Below, one piece after another: positions 19,674 to 28,043 of a DNA stretch of 64,000 nt. Every line of letters starts with the position of its first letter. Position 1 is the stretch's first letter. This DNA is from an uncultured Bacteroidales bacterium (GTDB taxonomy: Bacteria > Bacteroidota > Bacteroidia > Bacteroidales > Paludibacteraceae), in assembly GCA_900319645.1 (NCBI GenBank), contig ONPG01000007.1, positions 1 to 64,000 of the forward strand, given 5' to 3'. The notes under the pieces are model-generated. The model ran no database searches. It saw only the letters and a program-made list of their open reading frames with translations, and was not told the origin of the DNA. Position numbers and translations under genes: made by a program.

Positions 19674-20411
19674 ATGAATCGTCATAGTTTTATATTAGTC
19701 TGTTTGTTGCTGGTGGCAGTAGGATCGTGGATCCACTCGGGTGTTCAATATCTGCTGCCGAAGGAAGATCGTAACAGCCTTACGTTTGTCCACTCCACTC
19801 CCGGTGCTACCGTTGCGACGGCATCTACGTGGTCGATGCCTGCTGTTCAGCCCATTACCACCTATCGCCGTACGCACCGTCATTACTATGCAGCTCCGGC
19901 GGTGAGCGAGTCCTTGCCCACATTGGCTATGCAGTCCACCTCCGGGCAGGGGATGCGTCTCTATACCACTTCCTCTGCTGCGGTATCTGTAGCCGGAGCG
20001 TGCGGATCGTCCTACGGCGGCGCTATCGCGCAGAACACTTCTTCGTCCTCCAGAGGCATCCACTATAGCAGCGGCTCTGTCTCCTTGCCTAATGTGCAGG
20101 TGATCACCACCTCCGCTTCGGCGGTGAACGGAGGCGTCACCGCCTCCGAGACCCTTGCACGGATAGCTGCGCCCCGCCGCAACTCGCCCGGAACGCCGGG
20201 GGTGCCGGATTGCGGACAGTGTGTCGATGCGAACGGAGATGGCGTTTGCGACCGTTGCGGGTGTGACCTGTTAGATGGCTGCACTTGTGCAGCAGAAAAC
20301 GGCTATTGCTGGTGTCCGTTGGAGACGGATATATCCGCAGTGCTGTTCCTCGCCCTGCTCTCCGCTATCTATATCTACAAAAAGCACCGCCACGCGGTGC
20401 TTTTGTTCTAA
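19674..20411 (+). CDS. Cys-rich protein with C-terminal motif-TM-basic anchor (245 aa)
   Basis: The family is not recognised. Residues 6-25 are a hydrophobic export signal. The middle is Ser/Thr/Ala-rich. Residues about 182-216 hold ten cysteines, with DANGDGVCDRCGC resembling a small metal- or disulphide-stabilised module. The end reads CPLETD, then a transmembrane stretch (AVLFLALLSAIYIY), then KKHRH. That three-part order (motif, membrane segment, basic cluster) is what exosortase- or sortase-type substrates carry. It starts 19 nt after the 2199-aa gene and is probably co-transcribed with it, so it may be a co-exported accessory or anchored partner. The function is inferred. Confidence 0.7.
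   Translation: MNRHSFILVCLLLVAVGSWIHSGVQYLLPKEDRNSLTFVHSTPGATVATASTWSMPAVQPITTYRRTHRHYYAAPAVSESLPTLAMQSTSGQGMRLYTTSSAAVSVAGACGSSYGGAIAQNTSSSSRGIHYSSGSVSLPNVQVITTSASAVNGGVTASETLARIAAPRRNSPGTPGVPDCGQCVDANGDGVCDRCGCDLLDGCTCAAENGYCWCPLETDISAVLFLALLSAIYIYKKHRHAVLLF
20380..20404 (+). terminator. Terminator overlapping the 3' end of the Cys-rich gene
   Basis: AAAAGCACCGC and GCGGTGCTTTT form a perfect 11-bp stem with a 3-nt loop. The stem ends 5 nt before the stop codon TAA (20409-20411), so the hairpin also encodes the final residues KKHRHAVL. Positions 20412-20510 contain no gene. Confidence 0.8.
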
Positions 20412-20510
20412 TTGTACTATTCTTAAGTCGTCCAAAGGACATGGTCCCGTGATGGTCCTGTCCTAATCCGTATATTCACGGCTGTTGACCGGGTCGCGCG
20501 GACGGGACGC

Positions 20511-21560
20511 TTATTGCAGGTGTTTCGCCCAGCGGCGGAGATAGGCGAGCCACTCTTCGGCAGTGGTAGCCACCGGGTGTTTCTCCTTGGTGGCTCCGAC
20601 CGTTGTCAGGTAGAAATGGGCGTGGCTCATTTGTGATGTGTGATGGGTATCGGGTGATTGTAAATGGAGCAGACAGAGGTTATTCTGCTTGTCGTGGACG
20701 AGTTCACCGGCGTAGGCTTTGGGGATGAAGACGGCAAGTCCGACCGTCTCTTTGGCGAACTTGGCAGAGTCGTTCACCGGCCAGTCGGTACCCCAGGAGG
20801 CGAGCAGAACGCCGTTGGGAAGAATAATCGTGGTGGTGTCTTTTCCTCCTTTTGCAGGGATAGTTTGTACGCCGGTGCAGAGACCTTCGACAGGCTCGGA
20901 GAGGGTGACGTCGCACCGCATATCCCTGTGTCCGGCTCGGAGGGTATATTGGACGGAGAGGTCAATGGGGGAGGATTCTTTTGTGATCTCGTGGTCACGT
21001 GATCTCGTGATTTCGACTGGAAGGACGAGGCCTTTGACGGCGACCTCGATAGTGGCACTATTCTTCGTTTGTTTAACAATGCGCTGAGAGCGCTCCGCTA
21101 CGTTCTCGAAATGTACCATCTTTTTGCCGTTCCAGTACTTGACCGAACCTACGCCTACGGTGCCGCTCACGCGGAGGATGTCGTCGCCGTATCCCGCTGC
21201 CAACAGACTGTCGTTGGGGTACCAGTAGCTCCGGGCAAGTTCCAGTTGCGGCGTGCGTTTGCAATAGGGGTCAATAGTCTGTTTCTTGTCAAAATAGATG
21301 CGGTACGCCATCTGTTCGGACTCTACCGCCACGCCGTGGTGGTGAAGCGAATGATAGACATCCTCCTTCTCGTCCGTAGAATGCCATTCGGTAACGGGGT
21401 AGCAGTGGCGCATCTTCTTGCCCTCATAGAGAACGGCGTAACCCTCTCTGGTCGAATCGGCGGGAGTGCCGATTCGCCAGAAAGAGGTGGCTACCCGCGG
21501 GGCGCAGCCCGCAAGCAAGAAACCGATTACCGATATTCCGATATTTCGATAAATCGACAT
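20511..21560 (-). CDS. DUF4861-like lipoprotein, pectin-associated (349 aa)
   Basis: The lipobox LLAGC at residues 15-19 marks an SPII lipoprotein. The rest is beta-rich, with features I associate with DUF4861 proteins: YHSLHHHGVAVESEQMAYRIYF, shortened here to HHHGVAVES, and YGDDILRVSGTVGVGSVKYW as YGDDILRVSG. Such proteins are usually found near pectinases in Bacteroidetes, and their biochemical role is not settled to my knowledge. It lies 13 nt downstream of a GH28 gene on the same strand, so a role in homogalacturonan or rhamnogalacturonan use is inferred. The family call rests on recognition only. Confidence 0.65.
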   Translation of the reverse strand: MSIYRNIGISVIGFLLAGCAPRVATSFWRIGTPADSTREGYAVLYEGKKMRHCYPVTEWHSTDEKEDVYHSLHHHGVAVESEQMAYRIYFDKKQTIDPYCKRTPQLELARSYWYPNDSLLAAGYGDDILRVSGTVGVGSVKYWNGKKMVHFENVAERSQRIVKQTKNSATIEVAVKGLVLPVEITRSRDHEITKESSPIDLSVQYTLRAGHRDMRCDVTLSEPVEGLCTGVQTIPAKGGKDTTTIILPNGVLLASWGTDWPVNDSAKFAKETVGLAVFIPKAYAGELVHDKQNNLCLLHLQSPDTHHTSQMSHAHFYLTTVGATKEKHPVATTAEEWLAYLRRWAKHLQ

Positions 21561-21573
21561 AACGAAAGAATTG

Positions 21574-23118
21574 TCAGTTTATCTTGACGTTCTCGACGGT
21601 GGGAGCCAGGGTGAAGGCTTCGCCCTTCTCCGCGTGAATCTTCACATTGTCAATCACAAGACCATTCGTCTGACGGAAGAGAGCACCTTCGGTGGCAGTC
21701 ATCTCGATATTACGCAGGGTGACGTTCTGGATCTTCATCTCCGGCAGACCGTTGAAATAGATAGCACGTTTGATGTTCAGTCCGCGTACATCCTCAATGA
21801 CGATATTGCGGAAAGCCGGTGTCTCTTCGCTGACCGCCGGAGCGGCTGCGTTCATGCGTGCTGCCAGTTCCTCCTCGCTCTCCTCGCCGGCTCCTTTGCC
21901 GCCGTAGAAGAGGTCAAACAAGAGACCCTCGTTGGGGATATTCGCCATGTTGACCCCCTTGATATAGATATTCTCTACTACGCCGCCGCGTCCGCGGGTG
22001 GATTTGAAACGCAGACCTACGTCCGTGCCGATATAGAGGTTGTTGCGCACCTCGACATTCTTGATACCACCGGACATCTCCGAGCCGCAAACGAAACCGC
22101 CGTGGCCGTGATAAACGGTGCAGTCATCCACTACCACGTTCTCCGTCGGGATACCACGGTCGCGACCGGGTTTGTCTTTGCCGGATTTCATACAGATAGC
22201 GTCATCGCCCACGTCGAACGAGCAACGGCTGATCACCACGTTCTTGCAGGACTCCACATCCACGCCATCGCCGTTCTGGCTGTACCACGGGTTGCGGACA
22301 TTGAGGTCACGCAGCACGAGGTTCTCGCAGCACATCGGGTGGAGGTTCCACGCCGGTGAGTTCTCGAAAGTCACTCCCTCTAACAGGATATTCTTGCACC
22401 CTACGAAATGGAGCAGAACCGGGCGGAGGAACGATTTGACTTGCAGCCAGAGGCTGTCGTCGGTGATGACGGGCACGTTCTGGTCCACGCAATAGCTTTG
22501 TGCAATCACCGAACCTTGGTCGGGATACCAGATATCATTGACCACAATACCGCCTTTCTCCTTCAGGTGTTTCTTCCACTGCGTGGGAGCCACTTTGGAT
22601 TTCTTGAGCGGACGCCACCAGTCGCCGTTGCCGTTGAACGAACCGTAACCGGTGATAGCGATGTTCTCTGCGTTGAGCGCATTGAGCGGACTGGTGCAGC
22701 GCTTGGTGGGGATACCCTCGAACCACTCGTCGAAGATCTCATAGAGATCGAGGTCGTGGCTGAAGACGATGAGACTGTTCTTCTCCGTGTAGAGACGTAC
22801 GTTGGATTTGAGGGTGATAGGTCCCGTGGTGTAGATACCGGTGGGGATCACTACGGTGCCTCCGCCAGCGGCGGTACACTCGTCAATAGCGCCCTGGATT
22901 GCCCGGGTAGCCAATGCTACACCCGTGGGGTCAGCTCCGTAATCGAGGACGTTGTAGGTGCGATCCGGGAAGGTCGGCAGAGCGACCTTCGGCATCTTGA
23001 ACGATGCCGACCGGGTCAGCGCATCCACGTCACGCTGGGTCGTGTTTTGAAACTCAGGCGCTGTGCAGCAAGCGCCCATGACGGCTGCGGTAAGCAGCAA
23101 GGAAATTAGTTTTGTCAT
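21574..23118 (-). CDS. GH28 polygalacturonase-family lipoprotein (514 aa)
   Basis: An N-terminal export signal has a cysteine pair at residues 17-18 (VMGACC), consistent with lipidation. The parallel beta-helix of glycoside hydrolase family 28 is clear. It starts at YNVLDYGADPTG (residues 55-66). The catalytic set is NGDGVD (282-287), GDD (304-306), GHG (338-340) and RFK (370-372). GH28 enzymes hydrolyse alpha-galacturonosyl linkages in pectin. The lipid anchor suggests an outer-membrane or periplasmic location. It is paired with the DUF4861-like gene; a CE8 esterase lies 18 kb away on the same strand. Exo or endo mode cannot be decided from sequence. Confidence 0.93.
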   Translation of the reverse strand: MTKLISLLLTAAVMGACCTAPEFQNTTQRDVDALTRSASFKMPKVALPTFPDRTYNVLDYGADPTGVALATRAIQGAIDECTAAGGGTVVIPTGIYTTGPITLKSNVRLYTEKNSLIVFSHDLDLYEIFDEWFEGIPTKRCTSPLNALNAENIAITGYGSFNGNGDWWRPLKKSKVAPTQWKKHLKEKGGIVVNDIWYPDQGSVIAQSYCVDQNVPVITDDSLWLQVKSFLRPVLLHFVGCKNILLEGVTFENSPAWNLHPMCCENLVLRDLNVRNPWYSQNGDGVDVESCKNVVISRCSFDVGDDAICMKSGKDKPGRDRGIPTENVVVDDCTVYHGHGGFVCGSEMSGGIKNVEVRNNLYIGTDVGLRFKSTRGRGGVVENIYIKGVNMANIPNEGLLFDLFYGGKGAGEESEEELAARMNAAAPAVSEETPAFRNIVIEDVRGLNIKRAIYFNGLPEMKIQNVTLRNIEMTATEGALFRQTNGLVIDNVKIHAEKGEAFTLAPTVENVKIN

Positions 23119-23148
23119 GATATTATTTGTTAAAATTAAAAATTAAAA

Positions 23149-23895
23149 TTACACATTATAAATGTACTCCGGATAGGTAATTTTCACCAGCGATAGACCT
23201 TCAGCGGGCGCCGAGTGGCCGGCCCGGCAGCGGTCGTGCGCCGCGATGACTTCTGCAAACCCGTCAAGGGTCATTCTGCCTTTTCCCACCTCAAAAAGCG
23301 TGCCCACCACGGCGCGGACCATGTTTCTCAAAAAACGGTTGGCAGTGATGGAGAACACTGCGGTGTACTCGTCCGTACGTGTCCATTGCGCTTCGCTCAC
23401 GTCGCAGATCATCGTTTTGGCGTCTGTGTGCACGCGGCAAAAAGACGAGAAATCCTGACGGCCGAGAAGCAGTTGGGCGGCAGCGTTCATAGCATCGAAG
23501 TCCAGTCCCTCCGCCACGCGTGCGTGCGTAGAGACAAGGAAAGGGTTCTTGCGGGTGGTGATACGGTAGTGGTACGTACGCGAGAGGGCGTCAAAACGCG
23601 CATGAGCCTCCGGCGTGACAGGCCGTATCCCGTCTATGGCGATAGACGGCGGCAGCAGGTTGTTGAGCCGTGCTGCCAGGTTCTTCGGCAATGTCAGTTC
23701 GCTGTCGAAATGCGCTACCATGTGCTCGGCGTGGACTCCGGCATCTGTCCGGCCGGCAAACACCAGCGAGACCGGTTCGCGAAGGATGGTGGAGAAGGCT
23801 TGCTCCATTTCCTGCTGAACCGTCACACCATTCGGTTGCGATTGCGAACCGTGGTAACCGGTGCCGTCATATGCAAAGCTGACAAAATAACGCAT
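23149..23895 (-). CDS. truA: tRNA pseudouridine(38-40) synthase TruA
   Basis: The protein isomerises uridines 38-40 in the tRNA anticodon arm. The catalytic aspartate is in GRTDAGVHA (D51), and the N-terminus FVSFAYDGTGYHGSQ is typical. At 248 aa the length is normal. It begins 1 nt after the stop codon of the flippase gene, so the two are probably co-transcribed. A short AT-rich repeat (AATTAAAAATTAAAATTA) fills the 30-nt gap to the GH28 gene. Confidence 0.95.
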   Translation of the reverse strand: MRYFVSFAYDGTGYHGSQSQPNGVTVQQEMEQAFSTILREPVSLVFAGRTDAGVHAEHMVAHFDSELTLPKNLAARLNNLLPPSIAIDGIRPVTPEAHARFDALSRTYHYRITTRKNPFLVSTHARVAEGLDFDAMNAAAQLLLGRQDFSSFCRVHTDAKTMICDVSEAQWTRTDEYTAVFSITANRFLRNMVRAVVGTLFEVGKGRMTLDGFAEVIAAHDRCRAGHSAPAEGLSLVKITYPEYIYNV

Positions 23896-23896
23896 C

Positions 23897-25384
23897 TTAA
23901 TTCTTCCATTTTGATTTCAAGACCTCATTGATCTCAGGTGATAATTCTGCTTTGTAAGCAATCAGTACGCCGGATCCGAGGAGCACGGCGGAGCGTAGTA
24001 TGCTGTCTATCCACAGGTTGAGTGCCGGCAGCCAGGTCTGCCAGATCCGGTTGAGCACGAAAATAGCTGCCAGCAAGCCCAAGATGCACCACCAGCGGTA
24101 GTCGGTCACGTGAATCTTGCCGACCACTAAAACCGTGAGAATAATCAGCAGGTAATACAGCCCGTAGGAGAGCAGATTGCTCAGGGCGGCGCCGTCTATG
24201 CCGTAGAGCGGAATCAGGTAGTTGTTGAGCAGAATAGCGCAAACGGTCATCAGCAGCGACCAAAGGAGGCTGAATACATAAAACCGCGAGTAGTTGAGTG
24301 CCGTAAGGCAGATAGTGAATGTAGCCAGGATCAGTTGGCTGACACCCAGAATAAGCACCACATTACGTGCCGAAGCGTAGGTGGCGCCATTCGGTAGAAT
24401 GTGGTAAATAAGGTCGATATTGAGCCATATAGCCAGCAGGATGAATCCACCTACCAGAAGCAGATTCCGTGATACCTGACGTATCAGCCGCGAACACTCA
24501 TCCCGGTTCTGGTTCTTGATTGCGTGTGCCAGTTGCGGCGAGGCAATGGCAGTGAGCGAGCGGTAAGGTACGCTGACCATCACGGCCATATAGGTGGCGA
24601 TAGCGAAGATGCCGGTGGAGTCCAGACCCATCTTGGCGGTGACGAAGAACGAGGAGAGGGTAGGTGCCAGCGTCGTCGTGACGGCTGAGACAATCAGAAA
24701 ACCCGTATAGACCAGATAGCGTCTTACCAACGGCTTGTTGCTCCTCAGGTATGCCCAGTCGGGACGTAAACGAACCGGATGAAGGTGGAAGAAATAGCAC
24801 AGGTTGATCAGTGCCGCTATCGCGTAGTTGCAGCACAAACCGATCACAAACCCGTCCAGGGAGAGAATACGGAAGGCGTAGAGCAGATACAGAACCAGCA
24901 ATCCGATACGTACCATCAGTTCGCGTACGCCGCGGGGCAGAACGATGTGCATCAGTACGTTGCAGGTGTTCTCGCAGATGCTCTGGTAGAGCATAAAGAA
25001 CGCCAGCGGCAGCACGGCATAGTAGTAATCCACAAAGAGCGGGGATTTCTCGCCAAACCAAGAGCTCAGCGGCGCGTAGCAAGCCCAATAGACAAACGCA
25101 AAAACAATAAATCCCACCAGGGGCACCACCATCGCCCAGAAGAAGAAACCGTGGTCTTCGTCTCCGTCCTTGAAATACGGATAGAAACGTATGATACTGC
25201 TGTTGGTGCCCAGTTGGGCAAGTCCGATAAACAGCGTCGCGGCATCCACAAGCACCCGCGCCAACCCGATTTCCTCGGATGTGAGGAAACGGGTCAGCAC
25301 AAAGAACGTGGTGACAAAGCCTACGGCGATGCCCAGATAGGTAACTATCGTACCACGTATCGATTGTTTGGCGATGGTGCCCAT
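23897..25384 (-). CDS. Wzx-like polysaccharide flippase (about 495 aa)
   Basis: A multi-spanning membrane protein of the MATE/oligosaccharidyl-lipid flippase superfamily with about 12-14 hydrophobic helices. It begins MGTIAKQSIRGTIVTYLGIAVG. The open frame extends 20 codons upstream to 25444, but that stretch is encoded by the repeat TTTACGA/TCGATAT (25390-25440), so the inner Met is preferred. It would flip lipid-linked sugar units across the inner membrane. A second flippase lies at 28033-29481, although no glycosyltransferase cluster is nearby. Confidence 0.85.
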   Translation of the reverse strand: MGTIAKQSIRGTIVTYLGIAVGFVTTFFVLTRFLTSEEIGLARVLVDAATLFIGLAQLGTNSSIIRFYPYFKDGDEDHGFFFWAMVVPLVGFIVFAFVYWACYAPLSSWFGEKSPLFVDYYYAVLPLAFFMLYQSICENTCNVLMHIVLPRGVRELMVRIGLLVLYLLYAFRILSLDGFVIGLCCNYAIAALINLCYFFHLHPVRLRPDWAYLRSNKPLVRRYLVYTGFLIVSAVTTTLAPTLSSFFVTAKMGLDSTGIFAIATYMAVMVSVPYRSLTAIASPQLAHAIKNQNRDECSRLIRQVSRNLLLVGGFILLAIWLNIDLIYHILPNGATYASARNVVLILGVSQLILATFTICLTALNYSRFYVFSLLWSLLMTVCAILLNNYLIPLYGIDGAALSNLLSYGLYYLLIILTVLVVGKIHVTDYRWWCILGLLAAIFVLNRIWQTWLPALNLWIDSILRSAVLLGSGVLIAYKAELSPEINEVLKSKWKN

Positions 25385-25389
25385 CGAAA

Positions 25390-25440
25390 GATTTACGATT
25401 TGACGATTTCTCGATATTTCGATAAATCGATATTTCGAGG
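25390..25440. repeat. Short-unit tandem repeat (7/8-nt) at a gene junction
   Basis: GATTTACGATTTGACGATTT runs into TCGATATTTCGATAAATCGA. The second type recurs at 21531-21558 at the start of the DUF4861-like gene. Confidence 0.7.
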
Positions 25441-25444
25441 TCAA

Positions 25445-26689
25445 TTACTTGATCTCCAGCAGTTCAACGGTGAAGATAAGCGTAGCGTACGGAGGAATCT
25501 GCTGACCTGCGCCACGCTCACCGTAACCGAGTTGGTAAGGGATATACAGTTTGTATTTCGAGCCGACAGGCATCAACTGCAGACCTTCGGTCCAACCCTT
25601 GATCACGCCGTTGAGCGGGAACTCAATGGGTTCGCCACGCTGGTAGCTGCTGTCGAAGACGGTACCGTCGATGAGCGTGCCCTCGTAGTGTACTTTGACA
25701 GTCTGCTCTGCGGTCGGACGTTTGCCCTTGCCCTGTTTGAGCACTTCGTACTGCAATCCGCTCTCGGTCACTTTGACACCGTCGCGGAGGGCGTTCTCCT
25801 CCAGGAATTTCTCTCCCTCGGCTTTGGTGTCACCATATTTGAGGTTGGAGATCACGGAGTCCACATACTGGCCGGCTACCTGCATATCCATTTGCTCGGT
25901 GTAGTTGTACAGACCGTTGATGAAGCCTTGTTTGATCAGGTCGTAGTTGGTCTCCAAACCGGAGATACCGAGCAGACCTACCGGCTCCTGCTCGCGGATA
26001 GCCTTACCTACGTTCTTACCCATCGATACCACTTGCGGGTTGCGGGTATTGAGTTTCAGACCGGCATTGATAGCGTCGATAAACTCGCCTACGGTCTCCA
26101 TCGCGGAGTCGTTCGCGAAGAGATAGGTGCGCATCTGCGAACCGTTGAGCATACCAAAGGCGTAGTTGAGCGAGTCGTTGTAGCTGGTGATAGCCACGCT
26201 CTTGGCGCTCTTCGGACATTTGGCGGTAATAGCCTTGGCTGCTTCGCCCTCTGCCGGAGCCTGATAAGCCTGCATAAAGAAAGCCTGAGCGGCTTCGGGA
26301 GACATAACGGTCGTGTCTTCGTACAAACCGTTCACCAGTGCCTGGAAGAAAATCTTCTCGTTCAACTGCCAAGCTTTGTTCTCTGCCAAACCGTTTTTCT
26401 CCATAGCTTTGACCGACTGACCGAACTGGCGTCCGGAGGATACGATCTCGCTTACTTGCTCCTCTTTGCCCGTGTAGGACTCCTCGAGAGCGTCAATAAA
26501 CTCGGTTACGGCTGCATCGCTGCTGTCGTTGCGCAGGTAATACATTTTGATCTGAAGACCATTGAGCAGACCGATTGCGTAGTTAACCGAGTCGGTCTGG
26601 TTGGTCAGCACTACATTGTGTGCCTTGTAGCTGTTGCCGCAGGAAACCATAGCCATCGCGGCAAGCAAAAGAATACTTAGTTTTCTCAT
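25445..26689 (-). CDS. FKBP-type peptidyl-prolyl isomerase lipoprotein (414 aa)
   Basis: The start [17 protein letters not shown] gives an SPII signal with Cys at residue 17. The frame is open further upstream, but those codons overlap repeat DNA and the next gene. Residues about 20-300 contain two FKBP_N-like helical dimerisation regions (each with NYA.GLLNG or NYAFGMLNG motifs). The C-terminal domain of about 105 residues is a complete FKBP domain ([48 protein letters not shown]). It should act as a PPIase and chaperone in the periplasm. Its FKBP domain is closely related, also in DNA, to the next gene, indicating tandem duplication. Confidence 0.9.
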   Translation of the reverse strand: MRKLSILLLAAMAMVSCGNSYKAHNVVLTNQTDSVNYAIGLLNGLQIKMYYLRNDSSDAAVTEFIDALEESYTGKEEQVSEIVSSGRQFGQSVKAMEKNGLAENKAWQLNEKIFFQALVNGLYEDTTVMSPEAAQAFFMQAYQAPAEGEAAKAITAKCPKSAKSVAITSYNDSLNYAFGMLNGSQMRTYLFANDSAMETVGEFIDAINAGLKLNTRNPQVVSMGKNVGKAIREQEPVGLLGISGLETNYDLIKQGFINGLYNYTEQMDMQVAGQYVDSVISNLKYGDTKAEGEKFLEENALRDGVKVTESGLQYEVLKQGKGKRPTAEQTVKVHYEGTLIDGTVFDSSYQRGEPIEFPLNGVIKGWTEGLQLMPVGSKYKLYIPYQLGYGERGAGQQIPPYATLIFTVELLEIK

Positions 26690-26706
26690 TGTTGTTGTTT
26701 TGTTAT

Positions 26707-26745
26707 TTACTGGATTTCTGGAATTCTGGATTTCTGGAATTCTGG
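26707..26745. repeat. 8-nt tandem repeat between the two FKBP genes
   Basis: CTGGATTT and CTGGAATT alternate about four times. Confidence 0.8.
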
Positions 26746-27330
26746 TTATTCGATGCCCAGCAGCTCGACGGTGAAGATAAGTGCTGCGTAGGGCGGAATC
26801 GATTGTCCTGCGCCACGCTCGCCGTAAGCCAGCTGGTAGGGGATAAAGAATTTGTATTTCGAGCCGATAGACATGAGTTGCAGACCTTCTGTCCAACCCT
26901 TGATCACTCCGTTGAGCGGGAAAGTGATCGACTCGCCGCGACGGTAGCTGCTGTCGAAGACGGTTCCGTCGATAAGGGTGCCTTCGTAGTGTACGCGTAC
27001 GGTGTCCGTTGCTTTGGGTTTCTGACCCAGCGAAGGCTCCAATACCTCGTACTGCAATCCGCTGGCGGTCACTTTGACACCTTCGCGTTTCGCGTTCTCG
27101 GCAAGGAATTTCTCGCCCTCTGCCTTGGCCGCGCCGGCTACTTTCTGTTCCAGTTCCTGGAAGAAAGTGTTCAATACCTGCTGCGCCTCCTGATAGCTGA
27201 TCTTGGGTTGCTGTTTGGTAAGTACGTCCTCAATGCCCTGTGCGAGATCCTGGTAGTTGAGGCTCTCTACACCGCTTCCCATGAGGTTCTGGCCCATCGA
27301 AAGGCCTAATGCATAACTGATTTTGTCCAT
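26746..27330 (-). CDS. FKBP-type peptidyl-prolyl isomerase, cytoplasmic (194 aa)
   Basis: An FklB/Mip-like protein: N-terminal helical FKBP_N domain ([16 protein letters not shown] start) and C-terminal FKBP domain from about residue 88 ([35 protein letters not shown]). There is no signal peptide, so it should fold proteins in the cytoplasm, in contrast to its lipoprotein neighbour. The domain is near-identical to that neighbour over about 100 residues. Confidence 0.93.
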   Translation of the reverse strand: MDKISYALGLSMGQNLMGSGVESLNYQDLAQGIEDVLTKQQPKISYQEAQQVLNTFFQELEQKVAGAAKAEGEKFLAENAKREGVKVTASGLQYEVLEPSLGQKPKATDTVRVHYEGTLIDGTVFDSSYRRGESITFPLNGVIKGWTEGLQLMSIGSKYKFFIPYQLAYGERGAGQSIPPYAALIFTVELLGIE

Positions 27331-27364
27331 AAAAAGATTTACAATTTTATCATTTACAATTTGT

Positions 27365-27991
27365 TCATTTGTTGCTGTTTAGTATCGCCGCGTAGCGGGA
27401 GATATATTTGCCGAGGATATCAAACTCGATGTTGACAATAGTGCCTGCCTCGATATATTTGAAATTGGTCTCCTCGTGGGTATAAGGTATAATACAAACG
27501 GAAACAAAGCCTTTGTCTCCCTGCACGTCGGGTTCGCAGGCGGTCAGGCTGACGCCGTTGATGCAGACCGACCCTTTGTCCACGCAGAAATAGCCGCGGC
27601 TGACCATCTCTTGGTTGGATTCGTACTCAAAACGGTAGTACCAACTGCCGTCGGTCTCCTTGGCTTCGATGCACCGGGCCATCTGATCGACGTGTCCCTG
27701 CACGATATGTCCGTCTAGCCGTCCGCCCATGAGCATCGAACGCTCTACGTTCACCCAGTCGCCTTCGCGCAGCAGATCCAGGTTGGTCAGACGAAGCGTC
27801 TCCTGCATCGCCGTTACGGTATAGAGGTCGCCTTCGATCTTCACTACCGTCAGACACACACCGTTGTGAGCAATCGACTGGTCGATACTCAGCGGCTCGC
27901 CGAACGGATTGCGGAGCGTGAAATGTTTATTGGTCTGCTCAGTCTCAATCTTTACGACCTGAGCCATCGTTTCTACAATTCCTGAAAACAT
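27365..27991 (-). CDS. ribE: Riboflavin synthase alpha subunit
   Basis: Two tandem lumazine-binding domains are visible: MFSGIVETMAQV with NGVCLTVV, and HIVQGHVDQMA with CINGVSLT. The enzyme dismutates two 6,7-dimethyl-8-ribityllumazine molecules to riboflavin. At 208 aa the length is normal. No FMN riboswitch is visible upstream; 27992-28032 is mostly short-repeat DNA. Confidence 0.95.
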   Translation of the reverse strand: MFSGIVETMAQVVKIETEQTNKHFTLRNPFGEPLSIDQSIAHNGVCLTVVKIEGDLYTVTAMQETLRLTNLDLLREGDWVNVERSMLMGGRLDGHIVQGHVDQMARCIEAKETDGSWYYRFEYESNQEMVSRGYFCVDKGSVCINGVSLTACEPDVQGDKGFVSVCIIPYTHEETNFKYIEAGTIVNIEFDILGKYISRYAAILNSNK

Positions 27992-28000
27992 AAAACTATT

Positions 28001-28043
28001 TACGATTTAACTATTTACGATGTACGATTTATTTACGATTTGA
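28001..28043. repeat. 7-nt type tandem repeat (TTTACGA variants)
   Basis: ACTATTTACGATTTAACTAT and similar units fill the ribE/flippase junction and run a few codons into the 3' end of the flippase gene. Confidence 0.75.

Noticed and set aside
20511-23118. Complete polysaccharide utilisation locus
   Set aside because: GH28, DUF4861-like and CE8 genes are present, but there is no SusC/SusD pair or sensor regulator, and CE8 is 18 kb away.
25385-25444. Upstream extension of the flippase start
   Set aside because: The codons consist of short tandem-repeat DNA, and the inner Met fits the family N-terminus.
24779-26680. 633-codon plus-strand frame across the flippase and FKBP genes
   Set aside because: It is antisense to two well-supported genes and has no domain or start context.
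27992-28032. FMN riboswitch upstream of riboflavin synthase
   Set aside because: Only about 40 nt of short-repeat DNA separate the genes; no conserved riboswitch core is visible.
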